Below are positions 1 through 7,769 of a stretch of 37,572 nt of DNA, one piece after another (position 1 is the stretch's first letter; each line of letters starts with the position of its first letter). Source of the DNA: Hymenobacter sp. Lineage in GTDB: Bacteria; Bacteroidota; Bacteroidia; Cytophagales; Hymenobacteraceae. The notes under the pieces were generated by a model, which was not told the origin of the DNA, did not search any database, and saw nothing but the letters and a program-made list of their open reading frames with translations. A program made the translations under genes and the position numbers. The stretch spans positions 1-37,572 of the forward strand of contig JANXOE010000199.1 in the NCBI GenBank assembly GCA_025353745.1, read 5' to 3'.

Positions 1-489
1 CGCGCCAAGCAGCTGCTGCACCGCCTGAACGTGACGGAATACCTGATTACGGACGCCGCCCGCGGGGTTTTGGCGGAGCTGGTGCCGCACGCCGGCCAGA
101 ATTTTTACGTCGAGCCGCCGTTTCATTGCGACTACGGCAGCAACATTCGCTGCGGCGACAACGTGTATTTCAACGTGAACTGCGTGGTGCTGGACGTGGC
201 GCAAATCACGATTGGCAGCAACGTCATGTTCGGGCCCGGCGTGCAGCTGCTGGCCGCCACGCACCCGCTCGACGCCGCGGTGCGCCGCACCCTGGAGCTG
301 GGCCGGCCCATCGCCATCGGCGATGACTGCTGGCTGGGCGGCGGGGCCGTCGTGTGCCCCGGCGTCACCATCGGGGCCGGCTGCGTCATCGGGGCCGGGG
401 CGGTGGTCACGAAGGACGTGCCGCCGTATTCGCTGGCGGTGGGCAACCCGGCCCGGGTAATCAGGAACTTAGCGGCCGAGCAGGCCTAA
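1..489 (+). CDS. Sugar O-acetyltransferase, left-handed beta-helix family (5' end outside window)
   Basis: The reading frame is open from base 1, so the true start lies upstream and only the last 162 residues are present. The visible part has the hexapeptide-repeat pattern of left-handed beta-helix acyltransferases such as maltose and NodL acetyltransferases (repeats like IGSNVMFGPGV, IGDDCWLGGGAVV, IGAGCVIGAGAVV), and ends with the family's closing motif YSLAVGNPARVIR. The His in AATHPLD fits the catalytic base. The enzyme would move acetyl from acetyl-CoA to a sugar hydroxyl. About 25-30 N-terminal residues are probably missing compared with the usual length near 190. It is convergent with rfaE1, with only nine bases between the stop codons. 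The exact sugar substrate cannot be read from the sequence; a role in surface glycan decoration is inference from the neighbours. Confidence 0.88.
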   Translation, partial: RAKQLLHRLNVTEYLITDAARGVLAELVPHAGQNFYVEPPFHCDYGSNIRCGDNVYFNVNCVVLDVAQITIGSNVMFGPGVQLLAATHPLDAAVRRTLELGRPIAIGDDCWLGGGAVVCPGVTIGAGCVIGAGAVVTKDVPPYSLAVGNPARVIRNLAAEQA

Positions 490-491
490 AA

Positions 492-510
492 GCCGGGGCT
501 AAATCCCGGC
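492..510. terminator. Small hairpin between convergent genes
   Basis: GCCGGG at 492-497 pairs with CCCGGC at 505-510 around a 7-base loop. It overlaps the rfaE1 stop codon and lies just after the acetyltransferase stop. There is no clear T-tract, so the terminator function is inferred from its position. Confidence 0.4.
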
Positions 511-1494
511 CTCCTGCGCTTCGGCCAGCAGCCGCTGCTTTTCGATGGGCACCACGCCCACCTGCTCGCACACCAGCCCGCCGCCCAGGTTGGCCAGCGC
601 GGCGGTGAAAGCCGCCGGCTGCCGCAGGGCCACGCACAGCGCGGCGATGCTGATGACGGTATCGCCGGCGCCGGAAACGTCGGAAATGGTGCGCAAGTGG
701 GCCGGCAGGTAGGTTTTGTGGTCGGCTTGCTGGGCAAACACGCCGTGCTCGGAAAGCGTCACCAGCACGATTTCGGGCGATAGCTCCTCGCGCAGGCGGG
801 CCACGGCGGCTTCGAAGCCCGGGCGGTCGGCGTCGGGGTCGCCGAATTCCAGCTTCAGGCCCTCGCGCAGCTCTTTCAGGTTGGGCTTGAAGAGGGTGCA
901 GTGGCGGTAGGCGAGGAAATTCTTCTTCTTGGGGTCGACCACCGTGGGGATGCCGCGCTGCCGGGCCCGGGCAATGCAGGCGGCGATGATTTCCTCGCGC
1001 AGCACGCCCTTGTCGTAATCCTCAAAAATCACCACGTCGGCGCGGGCCAGCAGGTCGTCGTAGGCCCCGAGCAGCTGGGCGGTTTCGTCGGCGTTGAGGT
1101 CGGTTTCCACCTCCGAGTCGATGCGCAGCAGCTGCTGGCCCTGGGCCAGGATGCGCTGCTTGACGGTGGTGGGCCGGTGGGCGCTGCGCACGAGGCCGTC
1201 GGCGGGCAGGCCGTGCCCGTGCAGCAGGGCCAGCAGCTGGTCGCCGCCGGCGTCGTCGCCGATCACGGCGCACAGCAGCGCGGTGGCCCCCAGGGCCTGC
1301 ACGTTCAGGGCTACGTTGGCGGCCCCGCCCAGGCGCTGCTCGGTGCGCTGCACGTGCACCACGGGCACGGGCGCCTCGGGCGAGAGGCGCGCGGCGCGGC
1401 CCCACACGTAGGCGTCCACCATCACGTCGCCGACGATGAGGACGTTGAGCTTATTGAAATCGACAAATAGTTGGGAAAGCGAATCGGCAGGCAT
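499..1494 (-). CDS. rfaE1: D-glycero-beta-D-manno-heptose-7-phosphate kinase (PfkB family)
   Basis: This 331-residue PfkB-type sugar kinase would phosphorylate D-glycero-D-manno-heptose 7-phosphate at O-1 in ADP-heptose synthesis for the lipopolysaccharide core. The N-terminal substrate motif RLGGAANVALN lies near residues 54-64 and the signature DVSGAGDT near 272-279, with Asp278 as expected catalytic base. VVDPKKKNFLAYR and FKPNLKEL are also typical of the HldE kinase domain. The cytidylyl/adenylyltransferase half of E. coli HldE is absent, so a separate rfaE2 would be needed elsewhere. The ATG at 1494 is chosen because the homology starts soon after it and a TACCTTTG element (1517-1524) lies 22 bases upstream. 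The frame stays open further upstream, but that stretch has no kinase homology and runs antisense to the intergenic region and the aminotransferase. Confidence 0.88.
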   Translation of the reverse strand: MPADSLSQLFVDFNKLNVLIVGDVMVDAYVWGRAARLSPEAPVPVVHVQRTEQRLGGAANVALNVQALGATALLCAVIGDDAGGDQLLALLHGHGLPADGLVRSAHRPTTVKQRILAQGQQLLRIDSEVETDLNADETAQLLGAYDDLLARADVVIFEDYDKGVLREEIIAACIARARQRGIPTVVDPKKKNFLAYRHCTLFKPNLKELREGLKLEFGDPDADRPGFEAAVARLREELSPEIVLVTLSEHGVFAQQADHKTYLPAHLRTISDVSGAGDTVISIAALCVALRQPAAFTAALANLGGGLVCEQVGVVPIEKQRLLAEAQEAGI

Positions 1495-1516
1495 TGCGGC
1501 AATAAAATGGGGGCCC

Positions 1517-1524
1517 CAAAGGTA
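1517..1524 (-). promoter_or_regulatory. TAnnTTTG promoter element of rfaE1
   Basis: The minus strand reads TACCTTTG, the Bacteroidota -7 consensus, 22 bases before the rfaE1 ATG. A GC-rich hairpin (CTGCCGGC at 1532-1539 with GCCGGCAG at 1547-1554) sits just upstream. I see no convincing -33 TTG. Confidence 0.55.
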
Positions 1525-1603
1525 AAGCCCACTGCCGGCGCCGGGGGCCGGCAGCGGGCTTTGCAGTCCGCCTCGCCGAACAGTCGCTGCCCGATGTATC
1601 GAC

Positions 1604-1639
1604 AAAACGAAGCGAGCGGCGCGAAGCCAGCGCTTCGCG
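1604..1639 (-). terminator. Terminator of the aminotransferase gene
   Basis: CGCGAAGC (1620-1627) and GCTTCGCG (1632-1639) form a perfect 8-bp stem with a CAGC loop, 10 bases beyond the aminotransferase stop. On the minus strand a TTTT run (1604-1607) follows about a dozen bases later. The T-tract is short and displaced. Confidence 0.5.
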
Positions 1640-1648
1640 GCCCGGCGC

Positions 1649-2863
1649 TTACAGCTTGGCCAGGCTCCTTTTGATGCGTTGAAACGCCTCCACCAGCTTG
1701 TCGTCGGCGGCGGCGGTGCTGAAGCGCATGCACTGCGGGGCCCCGAAGGCATCGCCCGACACGGCGGCCACGTGCGCGTCGCTGAGCAGGTAAAGCGCCA
1801 AATCGGATGCGTTGCGGATGACCTGCCCGTCGGGCGCGGTGCGGCCAAAAAAGGCCGATACGTCGGGAAACACGTAGAACGCGCCGCTCGGCGTGGGCGT
1901 GACCAAGCCCGGAATGTCCTGGGCAATGGCCAGCACCAGGTCGCGGCGGCGGCGGTAGGCGGCCACCATTTCTTCGGCGCTGCCGTGGCCGCCGCGCAGG
2001 GCCGCGGCGCCGGCTTTTTGGGCGATGGAGCAGGTGCCGGAGGTGATCTGGCCCTGGAGCTTGTCGCAGGCGGCGGCAATGTCGGCGCGGGCGGCGAGGT
2101 AGCCCAGGCGCCAGCCCGTCATGGCGTAGCCTTTCGAAAAGCCGTTGACGGTGATGACGCGGTCCTTGATTTCCGCGAAGCGCGCCAGGCTGTAGTGCTC
2201 GCCCACGAAGTTGATGTACTCGTAAATCTCGTCGGCCAGGGCGTATACGTGCGGGTGGCGGGCCAGCACCGCGGCAATCTCGCCCAGCTCCTCCTTGCTG
2301 AAGACGGCCCCCGTGGGGTTGCACGGCGACGAATACAGGATGAGCTTGGTGCGGGGCGTGATGGCGGCTTCGAGCTGCGCGGCCGTGGCCTTGTAGTCGT
2401 TTTCGAGGGCCCCCACCAGCGGCACGGGCACGCCTTCGGCCAGCTTCACCATTTCCTCGTAGCTCACCCAATAGGGCGAGAATACGATGACCTCGTCGCC
2501 GGGGTTCACCAGGCTGAGCAGGGCGTTGGCGAGGGCCTGCTTGGCGCCGGTGCTCACCACGATGTTGTTGGGCTGGTAGCTTAAATCGTTTTCCTTCAGC
2601 AGCTTGCCGCAGATGGCCTGGCGCAGCTCCAGCGTGCCGGGCACCGGCGTGTAAAAGGTAAAGCCGTCGTCGATGGCTTTTTTGGCGGCGTCCTTGATGT
2701 ACTGCGGGGTCTGAAAATCGGGCTCGCCGAAGCTCAGGCTGATGACGTCGACGCCCTGCGCGGCCAGCTCGCGGGCTTTTTTGGCCATGGCAATGGTGGC
2801 CGATTCCGTCAGGGCCAGCAGGCGGTTGGAGAGCGGCGACGCGGGGGCAAGCACTTCGGACAT
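1649..2863 (-). CDS. Pyridoxal-phosphate aminotransferase, class I/II (aspartate aminotransferase-like)
   Basis: This 404-residue fold-type I PLP enzyme most resembles the AspC-like (Ib) aspartate aminotransferases, which move amino groups between aspartate and 2-oxoglutarate. Visible landmarks are FGEPDFQTP near 45-53, NPTG (182-185), the cofactor-ring motif ADEIYEY (Asp211, Tyr214) and the Schiff-base lysine in GFSKGYAMTGWRLGY (Lys244). The length is normal. An in-frame ATG exists eight codons upstream (2887), but a TACCTTTG element at 2890-2897 would place transcription start close to or inside that codon, so the ATG at 2863 (MSEVLAP) is preferred. It lies between the LPS heptose kinase and the GT2 gene on the same strand but has its own promoter and terminator. 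The exact amino-acid specificity cannot be assigned from sequence alone. Confidence 0.9.
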   Translation of the reverse strand: MSEVLAPASPLSNRLLALTESATIAMAKKARELAAQGVDVISLSFGEPDFQTPQYIKDAAKKAIDDGFTFYTPVPGTLELRQAICGKLLKENDLSYQPNNIVVSTGAKQALANALLSLVNPGDEVIVFSPYWVSYEEMVKLAEGVPVPLVGALENDYKATAAQLEAAITPRTKLILYSSPCNPTGAVFSKEELGEIAAVLARHPHVYALADEIYEYINFVGEHYSLARFAEIKDRVITVNGFSKGYAMTGWRLGYLAARADIAAACDKLQGQITSGTCSIAQKAGAAALRGGHGSAEEMVAAYRRRRDLVLAIAQDIPGLVTPTPSGAFYVFPDVSAFFGRTAPDGQVIRNASDLALYLLSDAHVAAVSGDAFGAPQCMRFSTAAADDKLVEAFQRIKRSLAKL

Positions 2864-2889
2864 AGCGGACAGCAGAAAGTTGGGCACAG

Positions 2890-2897
2890 CAAAGGTA
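2890..2897 (-). promoter_or_regulatory. TAnnTTTG promoter element of the aminotransferase
   Basis: The minus strand reads TACCTTTG. It ends 26 bases before the ATG at 2863 and only two bases before the alternative ATG at 2887, which helps decide the start. No clear TTG is present at -33. Confidence 0.55.
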
Positions 2898-2929
2898 TTG
2901 GCAGAACCGGGCCCGGCCCGCCGCCGGCC

Positions 2930-4948
2930 TTATTTTTCCGGGGCGCTGGGGCCCCCGGCTTCGCCCAGCTGCCGCCAGCAGCGCCACAAAATACCCAAAT
3001 CCTGCGCCGGCGCATAGTCTTTGGCGTACAGCAGCTCCAGGTGCTGCCGGGCGCCTTCGCCGAGGGGCGCGGCGGCGGCGGCGGGCGAGAGCACGGCGCG
3101 CCGGGCCGGGGGCCGGCCGGGCGTGTGGCGCAGGCCCACCCAGGTAGCACGGCCCAGCAGCACGGCCCCGGCGTTGCGCAAAAATTCCTGCTTATCCGCC
3201 TGAAACCAGATGACGACGGGCCCCAGCACCAGCAGCGCGGCGGCGCTCAGCACGTCGAGCAGGCGCTTGGCGCGCGCGGGGCCCGGTTGGTGCAGGTTCA
3301 GCAGAACGCTGGGGGCGTAATAGTCGCCGGGCGCGTCTTTGCGGCTGCTGCCGATGATGCACGCGCTGTCATCGGGCAGGATTTTGTAGGCCACCAGCGG
3401 CGCGGCGGGCAGGGCCCGCATCAGGTCGATGATTTGGCTGACGGGCAAGTCGCGGCCGCAAAAAATCAATTCGTCCAGGGCGTACCGGCGCACCAAATCC
3501 GGCAGCTCGCGCAGCCCGCCCAGCCGTTCGGCCGGCGCTTGGCGGGACGGGCAAACTAATGAGCGAGGTTCCGGCCCGGGCCCGGTGCCGGGGCCCACCC
3601 CCACGTATCCGACCACGCGGGCAGCCACCCCGGCGGCGGCGAGCAGCTGGCCCACGCGCTGGCTTTCCGCGGCCGAGCCCACGACGGCGATTTTTTTCCG
3701 GGGCCGTTCGCTCAGGCGCAGGTTTTTGTATTTTACAAAGTGGGTGGCCAGCTGCCGGCCCACCAGGGCCGCCAGCGCCCAGGCCCCGCCCAACACGATG
3801 AGCGCCTTAGAGAACCGCCAGGCATCGAGGAAATTCGACAGTGCCGAAATCAGCACCGTGCCGATGAGGACGCCCCGCGCCAGGCGCGCCGTTTGCACGG
3901 GGCGGTCGTAGCCGCCGCTCAGGTACGCCGCCGCCAGCCACACGGCAATATAGGCGGGCACGGCCACTTGCATGTACTGCGCCGGATAGGGCCCCGCCAC
4001 GTATTTGCCAGCCTTTTCCCAGTAATTTTTCAAGAAAAACATGCCGGTGTAAATCAGGCCGGCGTCGAGCAGTACCGGCGCGGCGCGGCGGGCCAGGCGC
4101 TCCATTACGGCCGCGCCGGCCCGCAGCCAAATGGCCGCGCTAATCAGCAGGGATAGCAGGCCAGCGGGCCCCGGCGCGAGGTGCTTACGGGCAAAAATCA
4201 CCATCGCCCGGTAGAACACGAACACGTAATTCACGCTCGTACGCCGGGTGCTTTCGCCCTTGTAATGGATGATGCGGGCCCCGGGGAAATAGTAATTTTT
4301 CCAGCCGCTCTGCGTGAGGCGGTACGAAAGGTCGATGTCCTCGCCGTACATGAAGTAATCCTCGTCGAGCAGCCCTACCTGATCGAGCGCGGCCCGGCGC
4401 AGCAGCATGAAGGCCCCGCTGAGCACGTCGATTTCGTGGGTCTGCTCTTCGTCCAGAAAGCCCAGGTGGTAGCGGCCGAAGGTGCGCGATTTGGGCAGCA
4501 GCCGGCTCAGGCCCAGCATTTTGTAGAGGGCCACGGCGGGCGTGGGCAGCCCGCGCTTGCTTTCGGGCAGGAAGCGGCCCTGGCCGTCGAACATTTGCAC
4601 GCCCAGCCCTCCGCAGGCGGGGTGGGCGTCCAGGAAGGTGCAGCAGGCCCGGAAGGCGTTTTCCTCCACCACCGTGTCGGGGTTGAGCAGCAGCTGGTAC
4701 TGGCCGGTGGCGCGGCGCAGGGCCTGGTTGTTGGCGCGGCTGAAGCCCGGGTTGTCGGGGTTCGCAATGAGGATGACCTCCGGGAACCGGGCCCGCACCA
4801 TGGCCACCGAATTGTCGGCCGAGTTGTTATCGACCACGAACACCTCGACCGGTTCGCCCAGCACTTCCGCCGCACGCTGCACCGAGAGCAGCGCCTGCTC
4901 CAGAAAATAGCAGACGTTGTAGCTGACGACGACGACGGAGAGCTTCAC
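2930..4948 (-). CDS. Family 2 glycosyltransferase fused to a membrane and degenerate sugar-transferase-like module
   Basis: This 672-residue protein has three parts. Residues 1-240 are a GT2 (GT-A fold) domain with the start MKLSVVVVSYN, the nucleotide-binding region DNNSADNS (40-47), a metal-binding NPDT (90-92 region) and the acidic EDIDLSYR near 203-210. Residues about 263-400 contain several hydrophobic segments. Residues about 418-520 look like the Rossmann-type CoA-binding domain (KKIAVVGSAAE) found before polyprenyl-phosphate sugar transferases. Residues 560-625 (AKRLLDVLSAAALLVLGP, then VLLGRATWVGLR) resemble a shortened bacterial sugar transferase, but I cannot find the Arg-rich loop or the catalytic Asp-Glu pair, so it is probably inactive for phosphoglycosyl transfer. 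The likely role is polysaccharide assembly at the inner membrane. The ATG fits the domain start exactly and a good promoter lies upstream. Confidence 0.82.
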   Translation of the reverse strand: MKLSVVVVSYNVCYFLEQALLSVQRAAEVLGEPVEVFVVDNNSADNSVAMVRARFPEVILIANPDNPGFSRANNQALRRATGQYQLLLNPDTVVEENAFRACCTFLDAHPACGGLGVQMFDGQGRFLPESKRGLPTPAVALYKMLGLSRLLPKSRTFGRYHLGFLDEEQTHEIDVLSGAFMLLRRAALDQVGLLDEDYFMYGEDIDLSYRLTQSGWKNYYFPGARIIHYKGESTRRTSVNYVFVFYRAMVIFARKHLAPGPAGLLSLLISAAIWLRAGAAVMERLARRAAPVLLDAGLIYTGMFFLKNYWEKAGKYVAGPYPAQYMQVAVPAYIAVWLAAAYLSGGYDRPVQTARLARGVLIGTVLISALSNFLDAWRFSKALIVLGGAWALAALVGRQLATHFVKYKNLRLSERPRKKIAVVGSAAESQRVGQLLAAAGVAARVVGYVGVGPGTGPGPEPRSLVCPSRQAPAERLGGLRELPDLVRRYALDELIFCGRDLPVSQIIDLMRALPAAPLVAYKILPDDSACIIGSSRKDAPGDYYAPSVLLNLHQPGPARAKRLLDVLSAAALLVLGPVVIWFQADKQEFLRNAGAVLLGRATWVGLRHTPGRPPARRAVLSPAAAAAPLGEGARQHLELLYAKDYAPAQDLGILWRCWRQLGEAGGPSAPEK

Positions 4949-5012
4949 TTTAAGGCTTTTGGCAGATGGCTTTTATGCGGCCCGCCAGTGGCTGGCTGCC
5001 AAAACCTACCGC

Positions 5013-5042
5013 CAAAGCTAACAGTCAACGGCTATTAAGCAA
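5013..5042 (-). promoter_or_regulatory. Bacteroidota-type promoter of the GT2 gene
   Basis: On the minus strand a TTG (complement of 5040-5042) is followed after exactly 19 bases by TAGCTTTG (complement of 5013-5020). This matches the TTG-N19-TAnnTTTG consensus well. The start codon lies 64 bases downstream. Confidence 0.65.
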
Positions 5043-5045
5043 CTA

Positions 5046-5070
5046 AGCCAATGACTTATAGCTATTGGCT
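5046..5070 (-). terminator. Hairpin downstream of recR
   Basis: AGCCAAT (5046-5052) and ATTGGCT (5064-5070) are perfect inverted arms around an 11-base spacer, about 90 bases past the recR stop. No T-tract follows, so it may instead be an element of the GT2 promoter region. Confidence 0.3.
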
Positions 5071-5161
5071 GATACGCAGCGCACCACCGGCGGCTGAAAC
5101 CGTCCGCCAAAACCAAGGGACAACAGCCGCTCAACCACCGCCAAAGCCTTGAAAGCCAGCC

Positions 5162-5779
5162 CTAAAACCCCACCTGACGCTGGCGGTCCACAATGCTGCG
5201 GCCCAGGGTAATTTCGTCGGCGTACTCCAGCTCGCCGCCCATCGGAATGCCGCGGGCAATGGTGCTGATGTGGACGTTGGGCAGGTCGCGCAGGCGGCGC
5301 GAGAGGTAGAACGCCGTGGTGTCGCCCTCCATCGTGGGGCTGATGGCGAGGATAATTTCGCGCACCTCGGAGCCGTCGGCGGCGGCGCGCTCCACGAGCG
5401 AGTCGACGTGCAAGTCGTTGGGCCCCACGCCTTCGATGGGCGAGATGACGCCGCCCAGCACGTGGTACACGCCGCGGTACTGGCCGGTGTTTTCGATGGC
5501 GATGACGTCGCGCACGTCGGCCACCACGCACACCTGGGCGTGGTCGCGCAGCTTGTTGGCGCAAATGGTGCACTCCTCGGCGTCGGAAATGCTGTGGCAG
5601 GTGCGGCAGTAAGTTATCTCGAACCGCATCTTGGCCAGCGCCTCGGCCAGCGAGGCCGTGGTATCGGTGTCGGCCTTGAGCAGGTGCAGGGCCAGGCGCA
5701 GGGCCGTCTTGCGGCCGATGCCGGGCAGGCGGGCCAGCTCGCCCACAGCGTTTTCAATCAGCTTGGAAGGAAAATCCAT
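5162..5779 (-). CDS. recR: Recombination protein RecR
   Basis: This 205-residue protein matches RecR, which acts with RecF and RecO to load RecA on gapped DNA. The N-terminal helix-hairpin-helix is visible as LARLPGIGRKTALRLALHLL (residues 15-34), followed by a four-cysteine zinc finger (Cys58, Cys61, Cys70, Cys73) and a Toprim domain with VVADVRDVIAIENTGQYRGVYHVLGG and SPTMEGDTTAFYL. The family tail IPMGGELEYADEITLGRSIVDRQ is intact. Length is normal. It lies 109 bases downstream of clpS on the same strand; the gap contains a small hairpin (GGAAAT at 5843-5848 with ATTTCC at 5855-5860), so the two may or may not share a transcript. Confidence 0.97.
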   Translation of the reverse strand: MDFPSKLIENAVGELARLPGIGRKTALRLALHLLKADTDTTASLAEALAKMRFEITYCRTCHSISDAEECTICANKLRDHAQVCVVADVRDVIAIENTGQYRGVYHVLGGVISPIEGVGPNDLHVDSLVERAAADGSEVREIILAISPTMEGDTTAFYLSRRLRDLPNVHISTIARGIPMGGELEYADEITLGRSIVDRQRQVGF

Positions 5780-5888
5780 TCAATTAAGGTGCAGAACGTG
5801 GAAAGGTGCCAGCCGTGAAGATGTTGCCAATGCGGAATTCCAGGAAATCTTAGCATTTCCACCTTCTCACATTCCACCCATCCTCGCA

Positions 5889-6170
5889 TCAAGAAATATC
5901 CGCCGAGATGCCACGGTCGTGAATGGCCGTGCAAAGGGGCTCCAGCTCTTCGTAAGAGCCGTTTTTGACGTTGCATTTGCCTTTGTAGTGGATGAGCAGG
6001 GTGCATTGCTCGGCCTGTTCGGGCTGGTGCTGGCAAACGTCGATCAGGGTTTTGATGACGTGGGCGAAGGTGTTCACCTCGTCGTTGTACACCACGAGGC
6101 TGCGCGGCTCGACGATTTCATCGAGCAGCAATACATCCTCGTCGAACTCAATTTGGGGGCGGGTCGTCAT
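5889..6170 (-). CDS. clpS: ATP-dependent Clp protease adaptor ClpS
   Basis: This 93-residue protein fits ClpS, the adaptor that passes N-degron substrates to the ClpA/ClpC unfoldase. It has a flexible N-terminal tail and the core motif LVVYNDEVNTFAHVIKTLIDVCQH (residues about 25-48), where the conserved Asn-Asp binds the substrate N-terminus. The middle part (CTLLIHYKGKCNVKNGSYEELEP) is divergent from the proteobacterial form but follows the Bacteroidota pattern. A TAAATTTG element sits only four bases before the ATG, so the mRNA may be leaderless. No clpA or clpC gene is adjacent in this window. Confidence 0.9.
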   Translation of the reverse strand: MTTRPQIEFDEDVLLLDEIVEPRSLVVYNDEVNTFAHVIKTLIDVCQHQPEQAEQCTLLIHYKGKCNVKNGSYEELEPLCTAIHDRGISADIS

Positions 6171-6174
6171 GGGG

Positions 6175-6182
6175 CAAATTTA
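6175..6182 (-). promoter_or_regulatory. TAnnTTTG promoter element of clpS, four bases before ATG
   Basis: The minus strand reads TAAATTTG, then CCCC, then ATG. Transcription starting several bases after the element would begin at or near the start codon. No upstream TTG is seen. Confidence 0.55.
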
Positions 6183-6419
6183 CGCGGCGGACCGGGGTTG
6201 GCGGCCTTTATCAACACCTACGGCCGGCAAATCGTTTCTGCCGGCGGCCAGCAAGCGGGCGGGGCGGGCGTAATTTTCGGGCCCCGTCCGCTTTTGTTCG
6301 CGGGGGCAGGTTCGCGGCCGAACGGCGAGCGGCCACCAATTTTTTTGGCCGGGGCCCTCCGCGCAGGGCCCCGGCGCCGCCGGCCCCGCGGCCACGACTC
6401 GCCCTTAATTCCCCGCCCA

Positions 6420-6977
6420 ATGCCCGTTCCGTCCGCCGAATTCAAAAAAGTCCTCAAGCGCCTCGGCGAAAGCGAAAAAGAAGCGTTGCTGCTGCGCGCC
6501 GTGCGCCGCGACGCCGAGCTGTACGAAACCTTCCGCTTCGAGCTGCTGGCCGACGTGACGCTGGCCCAGATCCAGGAAGAATCGGCCGACCGCGTCCACG
6601 CCCTGTTCAACCTGTCCGTGAGCGGGCGCCTGCTCAACCGCAGCCTCGTGAAGGCCCTGCGCGCCAGCGTGCAGGAAGCCGCCCGTGCCCGCCGCGTCAC
6701 CAAAAGCAAGCAGCTCGAAATCGACTTGCTGGTGTACACGCTGCGGCTTTGCCTCGACCATTACTCGGGGCAGTTCGACAGCGGGTACGACGGCTTCTAC
6801 CGGGCCGTGGCGCGGCTGGCGGCGCGCCTCCCGGGCCTTATCCTCAAGCACCTGCACGAAGATTTATGGGTCGAATACAAGCCCGATTTAGACGATGTGC
6901 TCAAAGATTTGCACCGGCGCAAGAAAAGCCAGGAATTGAGCTTTGAGCTGCCGCGCGAGCTGGTGCTGCCGGATTAG
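6420..6977 (+). CDS. Conserved-looking helical protein of unknown function
   Basis: I do not recognise this 185-residue protein. It has no signal peptide or membrane segment and is rich in Leu, Arg, Glu and Ala, which suggests an all-alpha cytoplasmic protein. Notable stretches are EFKKVLKRLGESEKEALLLRA near the start, a basic segment ARARRVTKSKQLEIDLLVYTLRLCLDHYSGQFDSGYDGFY (about 92-130) and LHEDLWVEYKPDLDDVLKDLHRRKK near the end. The frame is open well upstream, but composition changes and the region before 6420 carries the clpS promoter, so the ATG at 6420 is the best start. It is divergent from clpS with 249 bases between. It could be a regulator-like scaffold, but nothing in the sequence proves a function. 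Confidence 0.7.
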   Translation: MPVPSAEFKKVLKRLGESEKEALLLRAVRRDAELYETFRFELLADVTLAQIQEESADRVHALFNLSVSGRLLNRSLVKALRASVQEAARARRVTKSKQLEIDLLVYTLRLCLDHYSGQFDSGYDGFYRAVARLAARLPGLILKHLHEDLWVEYKPDLDDVLKDLHRRKKSQELSFELPRELVLPD

Positions 6978-6982
6978 TTTTG
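6975..6982 (+). promoter_or_regulatory. Possible TAnnTTTG element for the lipoprotein gene
   Basis: TAGTTTTG overlaps the stop codon of the preceding gene and lies 46 bases before the ATG at 7029. No -33 TTG is evident. Confidence 0.3.
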
Positions 6983-7028
6983 TGGGTTCCACTTTTTCAC
7001 CTTTCGCTCATTACCCATCATTACCCGC

Positions 7029-7751
7029 ATGAAACAACGTTTTACTTTAGGATGCGCGGCCGGTATCGGTGCGCTGCTGCTCTCCACGGGGTGCGCCGGC
7101 TCCTATACCCCCATCCGGCCCAACCGCATCGCTACCTACCAGGCTTCGGCGGCCAACGCACCGGTCGATTTTGGCTACCAGTTCGACGCCCTGCGGCTGC
7201 ACGGCCACAACAAGAAGTACCTGAAAAAAGAAATCAAAAAAGGCTACCACGTGGCCGCCGTGCGCGTCACCAACCACTCGGGCCGGGAGCTGAATTTCTC
7301 GCGCGACCTGAGCCTGGTGTACGGCGACCGGCCCATTACGCCCGTTGCCAGCGGAACGGCGGCGCAGGATATGAAGCAGGGCGTGGCCATCTACCTGCTG
7401 TACCTGCTGCTGAACGTCACCCTCACGACCTCTACTTCCACCAACGGCTACACCACCAGCGCTAACAACACGTTTCTGCCCACGGGGCCCTTCATCGCCG
7501 GCGGCAACATGCTCGGGGCCGGCTTAGCCAACGACAATATGCGCAAGGAGTTCGCAACCTTCGACTTGACCAACCGCGTCATCAAGCCCGGCGAAACCGT
7601 GTACGGCATCCTAAGCCTGCGCGAAACGACGGTGGCCCCCATGCGCCTCGAATTGCGCCCCGGCATTGAGTCGATGTACACGCCGGGGCCCGCGCCGGGG
7701 CCCGCCCCCATGCCAACCCCACCGGCCGCCGCCCCCCAGCGCAACGATTAA
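7029..7751 (+). CDS. Predicted lipoprotein of unknown function
   Basis: This 240-residue protein starts with a basic n-region (MKQR), a short hydrophobic stretch and a lipobox-like LLSTGC with Cys22, so it is probably lipidated and exported. The mature part has a beta-rich look with HVAAVRVTNHSGRELNFSRD (about 75-95), which resembles domains that describe surface-exposed proteins with a conserved Asn-His-Ser turn, then a hydrophobic stretch around GVAIYLLYLLLNVTLTTSTST (about 118-138) and a Pro-rich tail (PGPAPGPAPMPTPPAA). The hydrophobic middle could be a membrane segment or a hairpin. I do not recognise the family. A strong bidirectional terminator follows directly. Confidence 0.7.
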   Translation: MKQRFTLGCAAGIGALLLSTGCAGSYTPIRPNRIATYQASAANAPVDFGYQFDALRLHGHNKKYLKKEIKKGYHVAAVRVTNHSGRELNFSRDLSLVYGDRPITPVASGTAAQDMKQGVAIYLLYLLLNVTLTTSTSTNGYTTSANNTFLPTGPFIAGGNMLGAGLANDNMRKEFATFDLTNRVIKPGETVYGILSLRETTVAPMRLELRPGIESMYTPGPAPGPAPMPTPPAAAPQRND

Positions 7752-7769
7752 GCCATTGGAAGCAAACAA

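Noticed and set aside
1422-2987. Alternative-frame open reading frame across the aminotransferase gene
   Set aside because: Arg/Pro/Gly-rich composition with no motif; the overlapping frame encodes a complete PLP enzyme.
5780-5888. Small RNA or gene between clpS and recR
   Set aside because: Only a short AT-rich hairpin and no start/stop pattern or promoter that would support a gene.
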